Notes under the pieces: generated by a model
The model's input: only the letters and a program-made list of their open reading frames with translations
What the model was told of the DNA's origin: nothing
Databases searched by the model: none
Assembly (NCBI GenBank): GCA_017745595.1
Contig: WMBV01000002.1
Location: 310,001-374,000 of the forward strand
Length of the DNA stretch: 64,000 nt
Direction: 5' to 3'
Source: Bordetella petrii
Lineage (GTDB): Bacteria > Pseudomonadota > Gammaproteobacteria > Burkholderiales > Burkholderiaceae_B
Translations under genes and position numbers: made by a program
In this document: positions 45,533 to 56,223 of the stretch, in pieces
Numbering within the stretch: position 1 is the stretch's first letter
How the letters are laid out: every line of letters starts with the position of its first letter

Positions 45533-46861
45533 CTATCGCATCGGCAAACCCGAGGAACCCTTGAAGTTCGCCTTCTTCAGCAGCGAATCGTACTGGTGCG
45601 ACATCATGTAGGCCTGAACCTGCGCCATGAAGTCCATCGTCACCACCACGATAATCAACAAGGACGTGCCACCAAAATAAAACGGTACATTCCAGCGCAT
45701 CACCAGGAATTCGGGCAGCAGGCACACCAGCGTGATGTACAACGCCCCCACCAGCGTCAGGCGCATCAGGATCTTGTCGATGTAACGCGCCGTTTGCTCA
45801 CCCGGACGAATACCCGGAACGAAAGCACCACTTTTCTTCAGGTTGTCTGCAGTTTCGCGGCTGTTGAACACCAGGGCCGTGTAGAAAAAGCAGAAGAAAA
45901 TGATCGCGGCCGAGTACAGCGTGATATAGAGCGGCTGGCGCGGCTCGAGTGCCGCTGCCAGGTCGCGCAGCCACAGCATGCTGTTGCCCGTCGAGAACCA
46001 GCTCGTGATCGTGGCCGGGAACAGAATGATCGACGATGCGAAGATCGGTGGGATCACCCCGGACATGTTCAGCTTCAGCGGCAGGTGCGAACTCTGGCCG
46101 CCGTAGATCTTGTTGCCCACCTGGCGCTTGGCATAGTTGACCGTGATCTTGCGCTGTCCGCGTTCGACGAACACCACGAAGGCGGTAACCAGCACCACCA
46201 GCGCCACGATGAACAGCGCCGAAGGCACCGACATCGCATTGGTGCGCACCAGGTCAAGCAGCCCGGCCAGAGCCGACGGCAAGCCCGCCACGATGCCCGC
46301 GAAGATCAGGATGGAAATGCCATTGCCCAGGCCACGCTCGGTGATCTGTTCGCCCAGCCACATGATGAACATGGTGCCGGTCAGCAGGGTCACGACAGTC
46401 GTGAAACGGAACAACATGCCAGGATCGATCACCAGGCCCGGCTGGGATTCCAGCGCCACCGAAATGCCCACCGCCTGCACCAGCGCCAGCACGACCGTGC
46501 CGTAGCGGGTGTATTGGGTGATCTTGCGGCGGCCGGCCTCGCCCTCTTTCTTGAGGGCTTCCAGCGAAGGCACCACCACCGACATCAGCTGCATGATGAT
46601 CGATGCAGAGATGTACGGCATGATGCCCAGGGCGAAGATCGAAAAGCGCGACAAGGCGCCGCCCGAGAACATGTTGAACAGGCCCAGGATCCCGCCCTGG
46701 TTCTGGCGGAACAGGTCCGCCAGCGCGTCCGGGTTGATGCCCGGAACAGGGATGTGCGTACCCAAGCGGTAAACCATCAGGGCGAGCACCAGGAACACGA
46801 GACGGCGCTTCAAGTCGCCGTATCGCGATCCGGTCTTGCCCAGTGCCTGTGCGTTAGCCAC
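45533..46861 (-). CDS. secY: preprotein translocase subunit SecY
   Basis: 442 residues with ten membrane helices. [20 protein letters not shown] near the N-terminus, [14 protein letters not shown] in helix 2, and SKNFxS-like late cytoplasmic loops ([16 protein letters not shown]). Core of the SecYEG channel. Lies 14 bp after rplO. Confidence 0.98.
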   Translation of the reverse strand: MANAQALGKTGSRYGDLKRRLVFLVLALMVYRLGTHIPVPGINPDALADLFRQNQGGILGLFNMFSGGALSRFSIFALGIMPYISASIIMQLMSVVVPSLEALKKEGEAGRRKITQYTRYGTVVLALVQAVGISVALESQPGLVIDPGMLFRFTTVVTLLTGTMFIMWLGEQITERGLGNGISILIFAGIVAGLPSALAGLLDLVRTNAMSVPSALFIVALVVLVTAFVVFVERGQRKITVNYAKRQVGNKIYGGQSSHLPLKLNMSGVIPPIFASSIILFPATITSWFSTGNSMLWLRDLAAALEPRQPLYITLYSAAIIFFCFFYTALVFNSRETADNLKKSGAFVPGIRPGEQTARYIDKILMRLTLVGALYITLVCLLPEFLVMRWNVPFYFGGTSLLIIVVVTMDFMAQVQAYMMSHQYDSLLKKANFKGSSGLPMR

Positions 46862-46875
46862 GTGTTACCTCGCAA

Positions 46876-47316
46876 TCAAGCAAGCGAGCCGCCTGCGGCT
46901 TCGATGGCGGCGCGCGCGCCGGCCGTCGCCGTGATGCCCTTGAGCGTCACTTTGCGCGAGAGTTCACCCGACTTGATGACCTTGGCGTAGCGCACGGCCT
47001 GGCCCACCACACCGGCGGCCTTCAGCACTTGCACGTCGATTTCGTCGACGGGCAGGGCTTGCAGTTCCGACAGGCGAACCTCGGCGTACAGGTGCTGACC
47101 CAGCGGCGTGAAGCCGCGCTTGGGCAGGCGACGCTGCAGCGGCATCTGGCCGCCTTCGAAGCCAACCTTGTGGAAGCCGCCCGAACGCGACTTCTGGCCT
47201 TTGTGGCCACGGCCGGCGGTCTTGCCCAGACCCGAACCGATGCCACGGCCGACGCGGCGCTTGGCGTGCTTGGCGCCCTCGGCGGGCTTCAGCGTATTGA
47301 GTTGAATATCCGACAT
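46876..47316 (-). CDS. rplO: 50S ribosomal protein L15
   Basis: 146 residues. Gly/Lys/Arg-rich N-terminus ([28 protein letters not shown]) and the globular [29 protein letters not shown]. Assembly protein of the 50S subunit. 9 bp after rpmD. Confidence 0.98.
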   Translation of the reverse strand: MSDIQLNTLKPAEGAKHAKRRVGRGIGSGLGKTAGRGHKGQKSRSGGFHKVGFEGGQMPLQRRLPKRGFTPLGQHLYAEVRLSELQALPVDEIDVQVLKAAGVVGQAVRYAKVIKSGELSRKVTLKGITATAGARAAIEAAGGSLA

Positions 47317-47325
47317 CGTGATTCC

Positions 47326-47511
47326 TTAGGCTTCCGAGACGGACACGAGATAATCCACCTTGCGGATCATCCCACGCACCTCGGGAGTGTCGACCAGAAT
47401 GCGGCTGCTGTTGATACGGCGCAGACCCAGGCCGCGCACGGTGTCGCGATGGGACTGCTTGGTGCCGATCACCGAGCGCACGAGGGTAACTTTGATCTGC
47501 TTCTGAGCCAT
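47326..47511 (-). CDS. rpmD: 50S ribosomal protein L30
   Basis: 61 residues: [46 protein letters not shown]. Small ferredoxin-like 50S protein, 3 bp after rpsE. Confidence 0.98.
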   Translation of the reverse strand: MAQKQIKVTLVRSVIGTKQSHRDTVRGLGLRRINSSRILVDTPEVRGMIRKVDYLVSVSEA

Positions 47512-47514
47512 GAT

Positions 47515-48036
47515 TTACCCCAGGATCTCTTCGACGGTCTTGCCGCGCTTGGCAGCGACTTCCGACGGAGTCAGGGAAGCGCGCAGGCCATTCAGCGTGG
47601 CACGGACCAGATTGTAGGGATTGCTCGAGCCGAGGCTCTTGGCAACCACGTTGCGCACACCCATCACTTCGAAGATGGCGCGCATCGGGCCGCCGGCAAT
47701 CACGCCGGTACCTTCGGCCGCGGGCGAGATCAGCACGGTGGAAGCGCCATGCTTGCCGACCACGGTGTGGTGCAGCGTGCCGTTCTTCAGCGCAACCTTG
47801 AACATGCCGCGACGGGCTTGTTCCATGGCTTTCTGGACGGACACCGGCACTTCACGCGCCTTGCCCTTGCCCATGCCGATGCGGCCGTCGCCGTCGCCCA
47901 CCACGCTCAGCGCGGCGAAGCTCATGGTGCGACCACCCTTGACCACCTTGCTGACGCGGTTGACCGCGATCATTTTTTCGCGCAGGCCGTCGTCGTTCTC
48001 TTTTTCCGCGGCGCCTTTGCCTTGTACTTTAGCCAT
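47515..48036 (-). CDS. rpsE: 30S ribosomal protein S5
   Basis: 173 residues. An N-terminal double-stranded RNA-binding fold ([46 protein letters not shown]) and a C-terminal S5 fold ([50 protein letters not shown]). Helps decoding accuracy; the spectinomycin loop region (KVVKGGR) looks wild type. 15 bp after rplR. Confidence 0.98.
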   Translation of the reverse strand: MAKVQGKGAAEKENDDGLREKMIAVNRVSKVVKGGRTMSFAALSVVGDGDGRIGMGKGKAREVPVSVQKAMEQARRGMFKVALKNGTLHHTVVGKHGASTVLISPAAEGTGVIAGGPMRAIFEVMGVRNVVAKSLGSSNPYNLVRATLNGLRASLTPSEVAAKRGKTVEEILG

Positions 48037-48051
48037 TTGACAGATCCTCGC

Positions 48052-48417
48052 TTAGAACTTCAGGCCGGCTTCACGCGCGGCATCGGCCAGCGCCTTGACG
48101 CGGCCATGGTAACGAAAGCCCGAGCGATCGAAAGCCACCAGTTCGATACCGGCTGCCTTGGCCTTTTCGGCAACGCGCTTGCCCACCAGCGTGGCAGCGG
48201 CGGTGTTGCCGCCCTGGCCGGTTTGGCCGGCCAGCTGCGCACGCACTTCGGGTTCCAGCGTCGAAGCGCTGACCAGCACGCGATCGCCTTCCGGCGAAAT
48301 GATGTTGGCGTAAATGTGCAGGTTCGAGCGGAAAATCGAGAGGCGATGAACGCGCAGCTCGGAGATCTTCCGGCGGGTCGGAACCGCACGACGCAAACGG
48401 GAAACTTTTTTGTCCAT
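48052..48417 (-). CDS. rplR: 50S ribosomal protein L18
   Basis: 121 residues: basic start [38 protein letters not shown], then [42 protein letters not shown]. Binds 5S rRNA with L5 and L25. 21 bp after rplF. Confidence 0.98.
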   Translation of the reverse strand: MDKKVSRLRRAVPTRRKISELRVHRLSIFRSNLHIYANIISPEGDRVLVSASTLEPEVRAQLAGQTGQGGNTAAATLVGKRVAEKAKAAGIELVAFDRSGFRYHGRVKALADAAREAGLKF

Positions 48418-48438
48418 GATTCGTCCTTGCGTGCGCCG

Positions 48439-48972
48439 TTATTTCTTCTTGGTTTCTTTGATGACGACGCGCTCGTCCGCGTAGCGCACGCCCTTGCCCT
48501 TGTAGGGTTCGGGTTCGCGATAGGCGCGGATTTCAGCGGCCACCTGACCGACGACTTGCTTGTTGGAGCCCTTGATGACGATTTCCGTCTGGGTGGGGCA
48601 TTCGGCCTTCACGCCGGCGGGCAGCTTGTGCACGATGTCGTGCGAAAAGCCCAGCTGCAGCTTCACGGCGTCGCCTTGAACCTGGGCGCGAAAACCCACG
48701 CCGACCAGGTTCAGCTTGCGCTCGAAGCCCTTGCTCACGCCGGTGACCATGTTGGCCACCAGGGCGCGCACGGTACCCGACATGGCGCCGGCATGGCGCG
48801 ATTCGTTGGCGGCGACAAACGTCAGCTTGCCGTTGTCCAGGGCGACGGTAACGTCGCCGGTCAACGCCTGGCTCAGGGTGCCCAGCGGGCCCTTGACGGT
48901 GATCTGATCCTGCTGGATGTCAGCTTCGACACCCTTGGGCAGCTCGACCGGATATTTAGCGATACGTGACAT
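48439..48972 (-). CDS. rplF: 50S ribosomal protein L6
   Basis: 177 residues, two tandem L6 folds: [28 protein letters not shown] and [41 protein letters not shown]; the C-terminal [13 protein letters not shown] is strongly conserved. 12 bp after rpsH. Confidence 0.98.
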   Translation of the reverse strand: MSRIAKYPVELPKGVEADIQQDQITVKGPLGTLSQALTGDVTVALDNGKLTFVAANESRHAGAMSGTVRALVANMVTGVSKGFERKLNLVGVGFRAQVQGDAVKLQLGFSHDIVHKLPAGVKAECPTQTEIVIKGSNKQVVGQVAAEIRAYREPEPYKGKGVRYADERVVIKETKKK

Positions 48973-48984
48973 TAGAGTCTCTCC

Positions 48985-49380
48985 TTAGGCCACGTAGCAC
49001 AGCACTTCGCCGCCGACGCCGTTGGCACGGGCCTTGCGGTCGGTCATGACGCCGCGCGAGGTCGAAACGATGGCCACGCCCAGGCCGTTCATGACCTGAG
49101 GGATGTTGCTGCGGCCCTTGTAGATACGCAGGCCGGGGCGCGAGACGCGTTCGATGCGCTCGATGACCGGGCGGCCGGCGTAGTACTTCAGGGTGATTTC
49201 CAGTTCAGGCTTGGCCTGGGAACCCTTGACTTCAAAGCCGTCGATATAGCCTTCGTCCTGCAGCACGGCGGCAATGGCCGCCTTCAGCTTCGAGGAGGGC
49301 ATGCTCACCGTAACTTTGTCAACTTGCTGCGCATTGCGAATGCGAGTCAGCATATCGGCGATGGGATCGCTCATGCTCAT
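48985..49380 (-). CDS. rpsH: 30S ribosomal protein S8
   Basis: 131 residues: [16 protein letters not shown], and the RNA-binding [44 protein letters not shown] end. In E. coli S8 represses the spc operon by binding its mRNA at rplE. Start ATG at 49378-49380 (MSMSDP); a second Met two codons on is possible. Confidence 0.98.
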   Translation of the reverse strand: MSMSDPIADMLTRIRNAQQVDKVTVSMPSSKLKAAIAAVLQDEGYIDGFEVKGSQAKPELEITLKYYAGRPVIERIERVSRPGLRIYKGRSNIPQVMNGLGVAIVSTSRGVMTDRKARANGVGGEVLCYVA

Positions 49381-49390
49381 GTTTTTTCTC

Positions 49391-49696
49391 CTACCAGCTG
49401 GCCTTGGTGATGCCGGGGATTTCACCCTTCATCGCCATTTCACGCAGTTTGTGGCGGGTCAGCCCAAACTTGCGGAAGACGCCGCGCGGACGACCCGTGA
49501 CGACGCAGCGATTGCGCTGGCGCGTCGGGTTGGCATTGCGCGGCAGTTGTTGCAGCTTCAGCCGAGCTTGGTAACGTTCTTCGTCGGACTTCGACTGGTC
49601 GTCGATGATCGCCTTCAGTTCGGCGCGCTTGGCGGCATACTTGTCGGCCAGCTTGGCGCGCTTGATGTCGCGATTGATGAGGGAAAGTTTTGCCAC
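49391..49696 (-). CDS. rpsN: 30S ribosomal protein S14
   Basis: 101 residues, the longer zinc-free type: [29 protein letters not shown], then [41 protein letters not shown]. Head of the 30S subunit. 12 bp after rplE. Confidence 0.98.
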   Translation of the reverse strand: MAKLSLINRDIKRAKLADKYAAKRAELKAIIDDQSKSDEERYQARLKLQQLPRNANPTRQRNRCVVTGRPRGVFRKFGLTRHKLREMAMKGEIPGITKASW

Positions 49697-49708
49697 GTCA
49701 TCAGCCTC

Positions 49709-50248
49709 TTAGTTACGGAACGGGAAGCTGAAGGCGGTCAGCAGCGCCTTGGCTTCGTCGTCGGTCTTGGCGGTAGTGGTGATGCTGATGTTCAGCCCAC
49801 GCAGCGCGTCGATCTTGTCGTACTCGATCTCGGGGAAAATGATCTGCTCTTTCACACCGATGTTGTAGTTGCCACGGCCGTCGAACGCACGACCCGAGAT
49901 GCCGCGGAAGTCGCGCACGCGAGGCAGCGCCACCGCCACCAGGCGATCCAGGAATTCGTACATGCGCTGACCACGCAGCGTGACCATGCAGCCGATCGGG
50001 TAGTTTTCGCGGATCTTGAAGCCGGCGATAGCCTTGCGGGTCTTGGTCACGACGGGCTTCTGGCCGGCGATCTTGGTCAGGTCGGACACGGCGTGTTCGA
50101 TGACCTTCTTGTCGGCGACGGCTTCCGAGACACCCATGTTCAGGGTGACCTTGGTGATGCGCGGCACTTCCATCTGGCTTTTGTAGCCAAACTTGGCCTG
50201 CAGGTCGGGAGCGACCTTGCTCTTGTAGAAATCTTGCAAACGAGACAT
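49709..50248 (-). CDS. rplE: 50S ribosomal protein L5
   Basis: 179 residues: [85 protein letters not shown]. Binds 5S rRNA and contacts P-site tRNA. 12 bp after rplX. Confidence 0.98.
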   Translation of the reverse strand: MSRLQDFYKSKVAPDLQAKFGYKSQMEVPRITKVTLNMGVSEAVADKKVIEHAVSDLTKIAGQKPVVTKTRKAIAGFKIRENYPIGCMVTLRGQRMYEFLDRLVAVALPRVRDFRGISGRAFDGRGNYNIGVKEQIIFPEIEYDKIDALRGLNISITTTAKTDDEAKALLTAFSFPFRN

Positions 50249-50260
50249 GTCTGTCGCCCC

Positions 50261-50581
50261 TTACGCCTTGGCGCCGACAACGGCACCATTGGAACGGAAC
50301 ACACGGACCTTGCGTCCGTCGACTTCTTTGACGCCGACGCGATCGCCCTTGCCCGTGGCCGGATTGAACAGCGCCACGTTGGAGATATGGATCGGCAGGG
50401 TCTTTTCGACGATACCGCCCGGGTTATTGGCCATGGGATTGGCCTTGACGTGCTTCTTGACGACGTTGACGCCCTCGACCAGAACGTGGTCGGCATCGAC
50501 GCGAGCCAGCACGGTGCCGCGCCGCTTCTTGTCGCGGCCGGTCAGGACGATGACTTCGTCGCCTTTACGGATGTTGTTCAT
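50261..50581 (-). CDS. rplX: 50S ribosomal protein L24
   Basis: 106 residues with the KOW motif ([25 protein letters not shown]) at residues 4-28 and [28 protein letters not shown]. Early assembly protein of 50S. 10 bp after rplN. Confidence 0.98.
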   Translation of the reverse strand: MNNIRKGDEVIVLTGRDKKRRGTVLARVDADHVLVEGVNVVKKHVKANPMANNPGGIVEKTLPIHISNVALFNPATGKGDRVGVKEVDGRKVRVFRSNGAVVGAKA

Positions 50582-50591
50582 CGAGGGCTCC

Positions 50592-50960
50592 TTACAGCAC
50601 TTCGGGGGCCAGCGACACGATCTTCATGAACCGCTCGGTACGCAGTTCACGCGTAACGGGTCCGAAGATGCGGGTGCCGATGGGCTCCAGCTTGGCGTTG
50701 AGCAACACGGCGGCATTGCCACCGAAACGAATCAGCGAACCGTCTTTGCGGCGCACGCCCTTGGCGGTGCGAACCACCACGGCATTGTAGATTTCGCCTT
50801 TCTTGACGCGCCCACGGGGGGCCGCATCCTTGACGCTCACCTTGATGATGTCGCCGATACCGGCATAACGGCGCTTGGAGCCACCGAGCACCTTGATGCA
50901 CATGACAGCGCGCGCACCGGTGTTGTCGGCCACGTCCAGCGTGGTCTGCATTTGGATCAT
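50592..50960 (-). CDS. rplN: 50S ribosomal protein L14
   Basis: 122 residues: [56 protein letters not shown]. First gene of the spc block here, and it has its own promoter about 270 bp upstream because foreign genes separate it from rpsQ. AGGAAAA lies just before the ATG. Confidence 0.98.
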
Positions 50961-51228
50961 GATTTTTCCTGTTCCAACTTAACCGGAATTACGGTTTTCC
51001 ACCCTGGAAACACCGCGCCTCCCGCCAGTTTTGGTCCCGTCAGGTTCGCCGCCCGCTTCGAAGACGATCTTCAAAGGCAATGCCGCGACCCTGGGTTGAA
51101 ATCCTGCGGATACTTTTCCCAAACACCCTTGTCGAACTCTTGCCGGCACCAACACCCGGGACCAGCCCACGGTTGTTGCGCGAAGATTATTGCGCGAATT
51201 CAATAACGGCAATTCGGGAAAGCTGTCA
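50961..51228 (-). promoter_or_regulatory. untranslated leader of the spc operon
   Basis: About 260 nt between the inferred transcription start (near 51222) and the rplN ATG. No gene is recognisable in it. Its length and several short GC-rich stems suggest a structured leader, unusual for a block that normally continues straight from rpsQ. Confidence 0.5.
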
Positions 51229-51257
51229 ATTCTACCCCGCCTTGCAAAAGTATGCAA
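51229..51257 (-). promoter_or_regulatory. sigma70 promoter of the spc operon
   Basis: On the minus strand TTGCAT (complement of 51252-51257) and TAGAAT (complement of 51229-51234) are 17 bp apart, a near-consensus pair. Needed because rplN no longer follows rpsQ directly. Confidence 0.65.
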
Positions 51258-51345
51258 GCCTGATGTGGCATGGCGTATTCAGGCAGCCACATCGGCCAGC
51301 GCAACCGGGCCGGCCGGAGCCCGGCAGCCCCCGGAGGCCGATGTG

Positions 51346-52095
51346 TCACTGTTTATTGGCATAGTAGCGGGCTTCCCAGGCCTGGTGGTTGGCCTTGCCC
51401 CGCCGCACTTCGTCGGTAAGGGGCGCGGCTTTCAATACCAGGCGGTTCAGCCAGCGCACCGGAGCCCGGCAGGGGCGTTCGAAGTCGACGAACAATACCG
51501 CCCGCAGACCCTGGGTGTCATTGTGGACCTGGTGCGGATACAGGTCGTCGAACACCACGGCCCGTCCTTCTTGCCAGACGTAGCGCTGGCCGCCCACTTC
51601 TATCCAGCACTGTTCGCGCGGCTCGGGCACCACCAGGCCCAGGTGCAGGCGCAGCACGCCGTTATACGGACCGCGGTGCTCGGGGATGCGCTTGCCCGGC
51701 TCGAGAATGGAAAAGAATGCCGTGCGCAGGTCGGGAATGCCGGCCAGCGCGCGGGCGGTGGCGGGGCACCGGGCCAGATTGCGGTCGGAGCGCACCCCAT
51801 AGGCCAGGAACAGGAAGGTCTTCCATTGGTCATCCGACGTGATCATGCCCACGTCGGGGGAAATTTCGTGGAAGGCCGGCAGGCGCTCGCGCTGTTGCAG
51901 CAGGGCCCGCAGCTCTTCGCGGATGGCGGGGGTCTGCGCCTCGAGCGCGCCGATCCAGGGAAAACTGGCATTGTCGAAAATAGGCCGGTCGCCCACCAGC
52001 GACGCCCGCACGATGCGGCGCTGCAGCCAGTCGAGGAATCGGAAAAAAAGGCGCGAGAAAAGGCTGCGGCTTATAACGGTATCCTGGCTGGGCAT
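51346..52095 (-). CDS. LpxO-like aspartyl/asparaginyl beta-hydroxylase family protein
   Basis: 249 residues. The iron and 2-oxoglutarate oxygenase signature is [20 protein letters not shown] (about 143-162), followed by [29 protein letters not shown] with the second His ligand, then FVDFERP. LpxO hydroxylates a lipid A acyl chain; others act on peptides. The start ATG at 52093-52095 fits the family; the N-terminal 25 residues could be a membrane helix ([18 protein letters not shown]). Sits inside the S10-spc cluster in place of a direct rpsQ-rplN junction. Confidence 0.85.
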   Translation of the reverse strand: MPSQDTVISRSLFSRLFFRFLDWLQRRIVRASLVGDRPIFDNASFPWIGALEAQTPAIREELRALLQQRERLPAFHEISPDVGMITSDDQWKTFLFLAYGVRSDRNLARCPATARALAGIPDLRTAFFSILEPGKRIPEHRGPYNGVLRLHLGLVVPEPREQCWIEVGGQRYVWQEGRAVVFDDLYPHQVHNDTQGLRAVLFVDFERPCRAPVRWLNRLVLKAAPLTDEVRRGKANHQAWEARYYANKQ

Positions 52096-52288
52096 GGACG
52101 GCGGCTCGGTATGGCATGGGCAACGGCAGCCCGGCGCTATATTTTGGTCAGCGCGTCCGCCCGGCGCAAGCCCGGCACGAAATTGGCTCCGGCCTCGCGC
52201 GGCCCAGTGGCCCAAGCACGGGCGTCCAAGCTGGTTTAGACTGATAGACACTCTTACCGCACCCCCCTCTTTCGCAAGGAAATCTGGC

Positions 52289-53716
52289 ATGTATGAACAG
52301 TTGGCGCTGTATATCGACGGCGAATTCCTGACGGGCGAAGGCCGCCGCACCCAAGACGTCATCAACCCCGCCTCGCTGGAAGTATTGGGCCAGTTGCCGC
52401 ACGCCACCGAGGCCGACCTCGACCGCGCGCTGGCGGCCGCGCAGCGGGCATTCGAATCCTGGAAGCACAGCTCGCCCATGGAGCGCTCGGCCATCTTGCG
52501 CAAGGTGGCCACGCTGTCGCGCGAACGCGCCAAGGAAATCGGCCGCAACATGACGCTGGACCAGGGCAAGCCCCTGGCGGAATCGGTAGGCGAAATCGCG
52601 TCGTGCGCCGAGCACGCCGACTGGCACGCCGAAGAATGCCGCCGCATCTACGGCCGCGTCGTCCCGCCGCGCAATCCCAATGTGCGGCAATTCGTGGTGC
52701 GCGAGCCCATCGGCGTGTGCGCCGCCTTCACCCCCTGGAACTTCCCGTACAACCAGGCCATCCGCAAGATCGCCGCAGCCCTGGGCGCCGGTTGCACGGT
52801 CATTCTCAAGGGCCCGGAAGACTCGCCCAGCGCGGTCATGGCCATCGCCCGCATGTTCCACGAAGCCGGGCTGCCCAAGGGCTGCCTGAACATCGTCTGG
52901 GGCGAGCCCGCCAAGATCTCCGACTACCTGATCCGCTCGCCTATCGTGCGCAAGGTGTCGTTCACCGGCTCGGTGCCGGTGGGCAAGCAACTGGCGGCCC
53001 TGGCCGGCGCGCACATGAAGCGCGTCACCATGGAACTGGGCGGCCATTCGCCCGTGCTGGTGTTCGACGACGCCGACGTGGGCCGCGCCGCCGAAATGCT
53101 GGCCAAGTTCAAAGTCCGCAACGCGGGCCAGGTGTGCGTGTCGCCTACCCGTTTCTACGTACAAGAGGGCGCCTACGAACAATTCCTGGCGCGCTTTACC
53201 GAAGTGCTCAAGGGCGTCAAGGTGGGCGACGGCCTGGAAGACGGCACCCAGATGGGCCCGCTGGCGCACGAGCGCCGCGTTCCCACCATGACCAAGTTCG
53301 TGGAAGACGCCAAGAAGCATGGCGGCAAGATCGCCCTGGGTGGCGAGCCCCTGGACCGCAAGGGCTTCTTCTTTTCGCCCACCGTGGTCACCGACCTGCC
53401 CGACGATTCCATGCTGATGACCGAAGAACCCTTCGGCCCGCTGGCCCCGGTGGTGCGCTTCAAAGACACCGACGAAGTGCTGCGCCGTGCCAACAGCCTG
53501 CCTTTCGGCCTGTCGTCGTATGTGTTCACCAATTCGCTGCAGACCGCCACCAAGGTCAGCAACGGCCTCGAAGCCGGCATGGTCAACATCAACCATTTCG
53601 GCAGCGCGCTGGCCGAGACCCCGTTCGGCGGCATCAAAGACAGCGGCATCGGCAGCGAAGGCGGCCTGGAAACCTTCGATGGCTACCTGGTCACCAAGTT
53701 CATCACGCATGTGTAA
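52289..53716 (+). CDS. NAD(P)-dependent aldehyde dehydrogenase (succinate-semialdehyde dehydrogenase type)
   Basis: 475 residues. [23 protein letters not shown], the nucleotide-site [11 protein letters not shown], catalytic Glu in MELGGHSP and the nucleophile Cys in [14 protein letters not shown]. The C-terminal [18 protein letters not shown] and [14 protein letters not shown] are typical. GGHSPVLV and the overall pattern fit succinate or 2-oxoglutarate semialdehyde dehydrogenases; exact substrate unknown. AAGGA lies 8 bp before the ATG. Transcribed against the ribosomal genes on both sides, divergent from the LpxO-like gene. Confidence 0.9.
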   Translation: MYEQLALYIDGEFLTGEGRRTQDVINPASLEVLGQLPHATEADLDRALAAAQRAFESWKHSSPMERSAILRKVATLSRERAKEIGRNMTLDQGKPLAESVGEIASCAEHADWHAEECRRIYGRVVPPRNPNVRQFVVREPIGVCAAFTPWNFPYNQAIRKIAAALGAGCTVILKGPEDSPSAVMAIARMFHEAGLPKGCLNIVWGEPAKISDYLIRSPIVRKVSFTGSVPVGKQLAALAGAHMKRVTMELGGHSPVLVFDDADVGRAAEMLAKFKVRNAGQVCVSPTRFYVQEGAYEQFLARFTEVLKGVKVGDGLEDGTQMGPLAHERRVPTMTKFVEDAKKHGGKIALGGEPLDRKGFFFSPTVVTDLPDDSMLMTEEPFGPLAPVVRFKDTDEVLRRANSLPFGLSSYVFTNSLQTATKVSNGLEAGMVNINHFGSALAETPFGGIKDSGIGSEGGLETFDGYLVTKFITHV

Positions 53717-53731
53717 GCGGCTCTAGCTCCA

Positions 53732-53820
53732 GGTGTCAGGCTCCCGCAGGGTGCCTGACACCGAAGTGTGCGCAGGCCGTCTCAACAGAACGGTGTCAGG
53801 CACCTGCGGAGCCTGACACC
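53732..53820. repeat. paired intergenic palindromes
   Basis: 53732-53762 and 53792-53820, both of the GGTGTCAGGC/GCCTGACACC subtype, spacer 29 bp starting GAAGTGTGCGCAGG. Between the converging aldehyde dehydrogenase and rpsQ, just before the rpsQ terminator. Confidence 0.9.
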
Positions 53821-53829
53821 TGGCAAGGC

Positions 53830-53861
53830 AAAAAAAAAACGGCAAGGAGTAATCCTTGCCG
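53830..53861 (-). terminator. terminator of the S10 block after rpsQ
   Basis: CGGCAAGG (53840-53847) pairs with CCTTGCCG (53854-53861) around a 6-nt loop, with ten A on the plus strand to the left, which read as a long T-run for minus-strand transcription. The other side reads GTTTTC, so some termination from the plus strand is possible. Confidence 0.92.
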
Positions 53862-53899
53862 TTTTCACGACAGGGCGGCGCGCCGCCCTGCTTGCATCA

Positions 53900-54178
53900 T
53901 TAGATGATGCGCACCGCTTCGATCAGGCGCACCACGTTCCAGGACTTGGAACGCGAGATGGGGCGGCCTTCCGCGATTTCGACAGTGTCGCCTTCGTTGT
54001 ACTGGTTCGATTCGTCGTGCGCTTTGTACTTCGCCGAACGCATGACGATCTTGCCGTAGATGGGGTGCTTGACGCGGCGTTCGACCAGAACGACGACCGT
54101 CTTGTCCATCTTGTTGCTGACGACCTTGCCGACCAGCGTACGCTGGCGCTTGGTTTGAGTGTTTTGAGTTTCGCTCAT
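53900..54178 (-). CDS. rpsQ: 30S ribosomal protein S17
   Basis: 92 residues: [75 protein letters not shown]-fold protein of the 30S body. Last gene of this S10 transcript, followed by a terminator. Confidence 0.98.
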   Translation of the reverse strand: MSETQNTQTKRQRTLVGKVVSNKMDKTVVVLVERRVKHPIYGKIVMRSAKYKAHDESNQYNEGDTVEIAEGRPISRSKSWNVVRLIEAVRII

Positions 54179-54180
54179 GA

Positions 54181-54372
54181 TTATTTCCCTGCCTTCTCGG
54201 TCAGCAAGGTACGCACGCGCGCGATGTCACGACGCACGTTGCGCAGCTGGCTGGTGTTGGCAAGCTGCTGCGTGGCCTTCTGCATGCGCAGACCGAATTG
54301 TGCCTTCAGCAGGCTCTCGAGCTCTTTGCCGAGCTCGGCGGCGTCTTTCGAACGGAGTTCGCTGGCTTTCAT
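54181..54372 (-). CDS. rpmC: 50S ribosomal protein L29
   Basis: 63 residues, two helices: [57 protein letters not shown]. Sits at the exit tunnel and docks SRP and trigger factor. Start ATG at 54370-54372 follows AAGGAG; the frame is open further but without L29 similarity. Confidence 0.98.
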
Positions 54373-54382
54373 TGTGTACTCC

Positions 54383-54799
54383 TTAAGCACCGATGTGACG
54401 CGCGACGAACGTGGTCGAGATCGGCAGCTTGGCGGCAGCCAGGCGGAACGCCTCGCGCGCGAGCTCTTCGCTGACGCCTTCCATTTCGTAGAGCACCTTG
54501 CCGGGCTGGATCTCGGCGACCCAGTATTCCGGGTTGCCCTTACCGTTACCCATCCGGACTTCGGCCGGCTTTTGCGAGATCGGCTTATCGGGGAAGATGC
54601 GGATCCAGATGCGGCCGCCACGCTTGATGTGACGGTTGATGGCACGACGCGCCGCTTCGATCTGGCGTGCGGTCAGGCGGCCACGGCCGGTGGCCTTCAG
54701 GCCGAACTCGCCGAACGACACGTGGGTGCCACGCGTCGCCAGACCGGTGTTGCGGCCCTTTTGCTCTTTGCGATATTTTCTGCGAGAGGGTTGCAGCAT
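54383..54799 (-). CDS. rplP: 50S ribosomal protein L16
   Basis: 138 residues: [57 protein letters not shown], then [50 protein letters not shown]. Contacts the A-site tRNA. 10 bp before rpmC. Confidence 0.98.
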
Positions 54800-54801
54800 G
54801 G

Positions 54802-55593
54802 TTATTCTCCTTCAGGCGCCGGAGCTGCGTCCGCCTTGCGGGGACCACGGCCACGACCACCCGGACGACCGGGACGGCCGCCATCGGGGCGGTCGCCACG
54901 CGGCGCGCGACGCGGACGGCGTTCTTCTTCACGCGGGGTAGCGGCTTCCGGCGGCAATTCGCCGTTGGCCAGCATGTCGCCCTTGTAGACCCAGACCTTG
55001 ATGCCGATCACACCATAGGTGGTGTGGGCTTCGGAGGTGCCGTAGTCGATATTGGCTTTCAGCGTGTGAAGCGGCACACGGCCTTCGCGATACCACTCGG
55101 TACGTGCGATTTCGATACCGTTCAGACGGCCCGAGCTCATGATCTTGATGCCCTGGGCGCCCAGGCGCATCGCGTTCTGCATGGCGCGCTTCATGGCGCG
55201 GCGGAACATGATGCGCTTTTCGAGCTGCTGCGAGATCGAATCGGCGATCAGTTGAGCGTCGGTTTCCGGCTTGCGGATTTCTTCGATGTTGACGTGCACG
55301 GGCACGCCCATCAGGCGCTGCAGGTCGGCCTTCAGGTTTTCGATGTCTTCGCCGCGCTTGCCGATCACCACGCCCGGACGAGCCGAGTAGACGGTGATGC
55401 GGGCATTCTTGGCGGGACGCTCGATGATGACTCGGCCAACCGAGGCGCTCTTGAGCTTCTTCTTCAGGTACTCGCGAACGCGGATGTCTTCGGCCAGCAT
55501 GCTGCCGAAAGCTTTGTCATCGGCGAACCAGCGCGAGGACCAATTACGGGTGACCGCGAGACGGAACCCAGTGGGGTGAATTTTCTGACCCAT
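54802..55593 (-). CDS. rpsC: 30S ribosomal protein S3
   Basis: 263 residues. KH domain with [20 protein letters not shown] and the conserved [23 protein letters not shown]. The C-terminal 50 residues are an Arg/Gly/Pro-rich tail ([23 protein letters not shown]) about 30 residues longer than in E. coli. Ribosomal mRNA entry-site helicase protein. Confidence 0.98.
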   Translation of the reverse strand: MGQKIHPTGFRLAVTRNWSSRWFADDKAFGSMLAEDIRVREYLKKKLKSASVGRVIIERPAKNARITVYSARPGVVIGKRGEDIENLKADLQRLMGVPVHVNIEEIRKPETDAQLIADSISQQLEKRIMFRRAMKRAMQNAMRLGAQGIKIMSSGRLNGIEIARTEWYREGRVPLHTLKANIDYGTSEAHTTYGVIGIKVWVYKGDMLANGELPPEAATPREEERRPRRAPRGDRPDGGRPGRPGGRGRGPRKADAAPAPEGE

Positions 55594-55602
55594 CGTGACT
55601 CC

Positions 55603-55932
55603 TTAGGCTCCGACCTTGACCGTGATGTGGCAGGTCTGCTTCTCGATGCGGTTACCGCGGCCCTTGGCGCGAGCCGAGAAACGCTTCATCGATTGGGCCT
55701 TGTCGACGAAGATCGTGGTGACCTTCAGTTCGTCGATGTCGGCGCCATCGTTGTGTTCGGCGTTGGCGATGGCGGACTCGACAGCCTTTTTCAGGATGCC
55801 GGCGGCCTTCTTCGGGGAAAAGTTGAGGATGTTCAGCGCCTGAGCAACCGACTTGCCGCGGATCAGGTCCGCGACCAGACGGGTTTTCTGGGCCGAGATG
55901 TGAACCCCACGGATAATGGCAGTAGTTTCCAT
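55603..55932 (-). CDS. rplV: 50S ribosomal protein L22
   Basis: 109 residues: [56 protein letters not shown] and the tunnel loop [24 protein letters not shown], which appears wild type for macrolide response. 9 bp before rpsC. Confidence 0.98.
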   Translation of the reverse strand: METTAIIRGVHISAQKTRLVADLIRGKSVAQALNILNFSPKKAAGILKKAVESAIANAEHNDGADIDELKVTTIFVDKAQSMKRFSARAKGRGNRIEKQTCHITVKVGA

Positions 55933-55935
55933 CGC

Positions 55936-56211
55936 TTACCTCTTCGCCTTCTTGTCCGCGGCGTGGCCCTTGAACGTACGGGTCAGCGCGAACTCGCCGA
56001 GCTTGTGACCGACCATGTTCTCGTTGATGTACACGGGAACGTGCTGGCGGCCGTTGTGCACAGCGATCGTCAGACCGATGAACTCGGGCAGGATCGTGGA
56101 ACGGCGCGACCAGGTCTTGATCGGCTTCTTGTCTTTGCCCGCGACGGCCGTGTCCACCTTCTTGATGAGGTGGGCATCGACAAACGGGCCTTTCTTGATC
56201 GAACGTGACAT
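55936..56211 (-). CDS. rpsS: 30S ribosomal protein S19
   Basis: 91 residues: [75 protein letters not shown]. Head of 30S, next to S13. 3 bp before rplV. Confidence 0.98.
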   Translation of the reverse strand: MSRSIKKGPFVDAHLIKKVDTAVAGKDKKPIKTWSRRSTILPEFIGLTIAVHNGRQHVPVYINENMVGHKLGEFALTRTFKGHAADKKAKR

Positions 56212-56223
56212 AGTGTTCGCCTC

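Noticed and set aside
47029-48969. 646-residue plus-strand frame across rpmD-rpsE-rplR-rplF
   Set aside because: It crosses four certain ribosomal genes antisense and has no family similarity.
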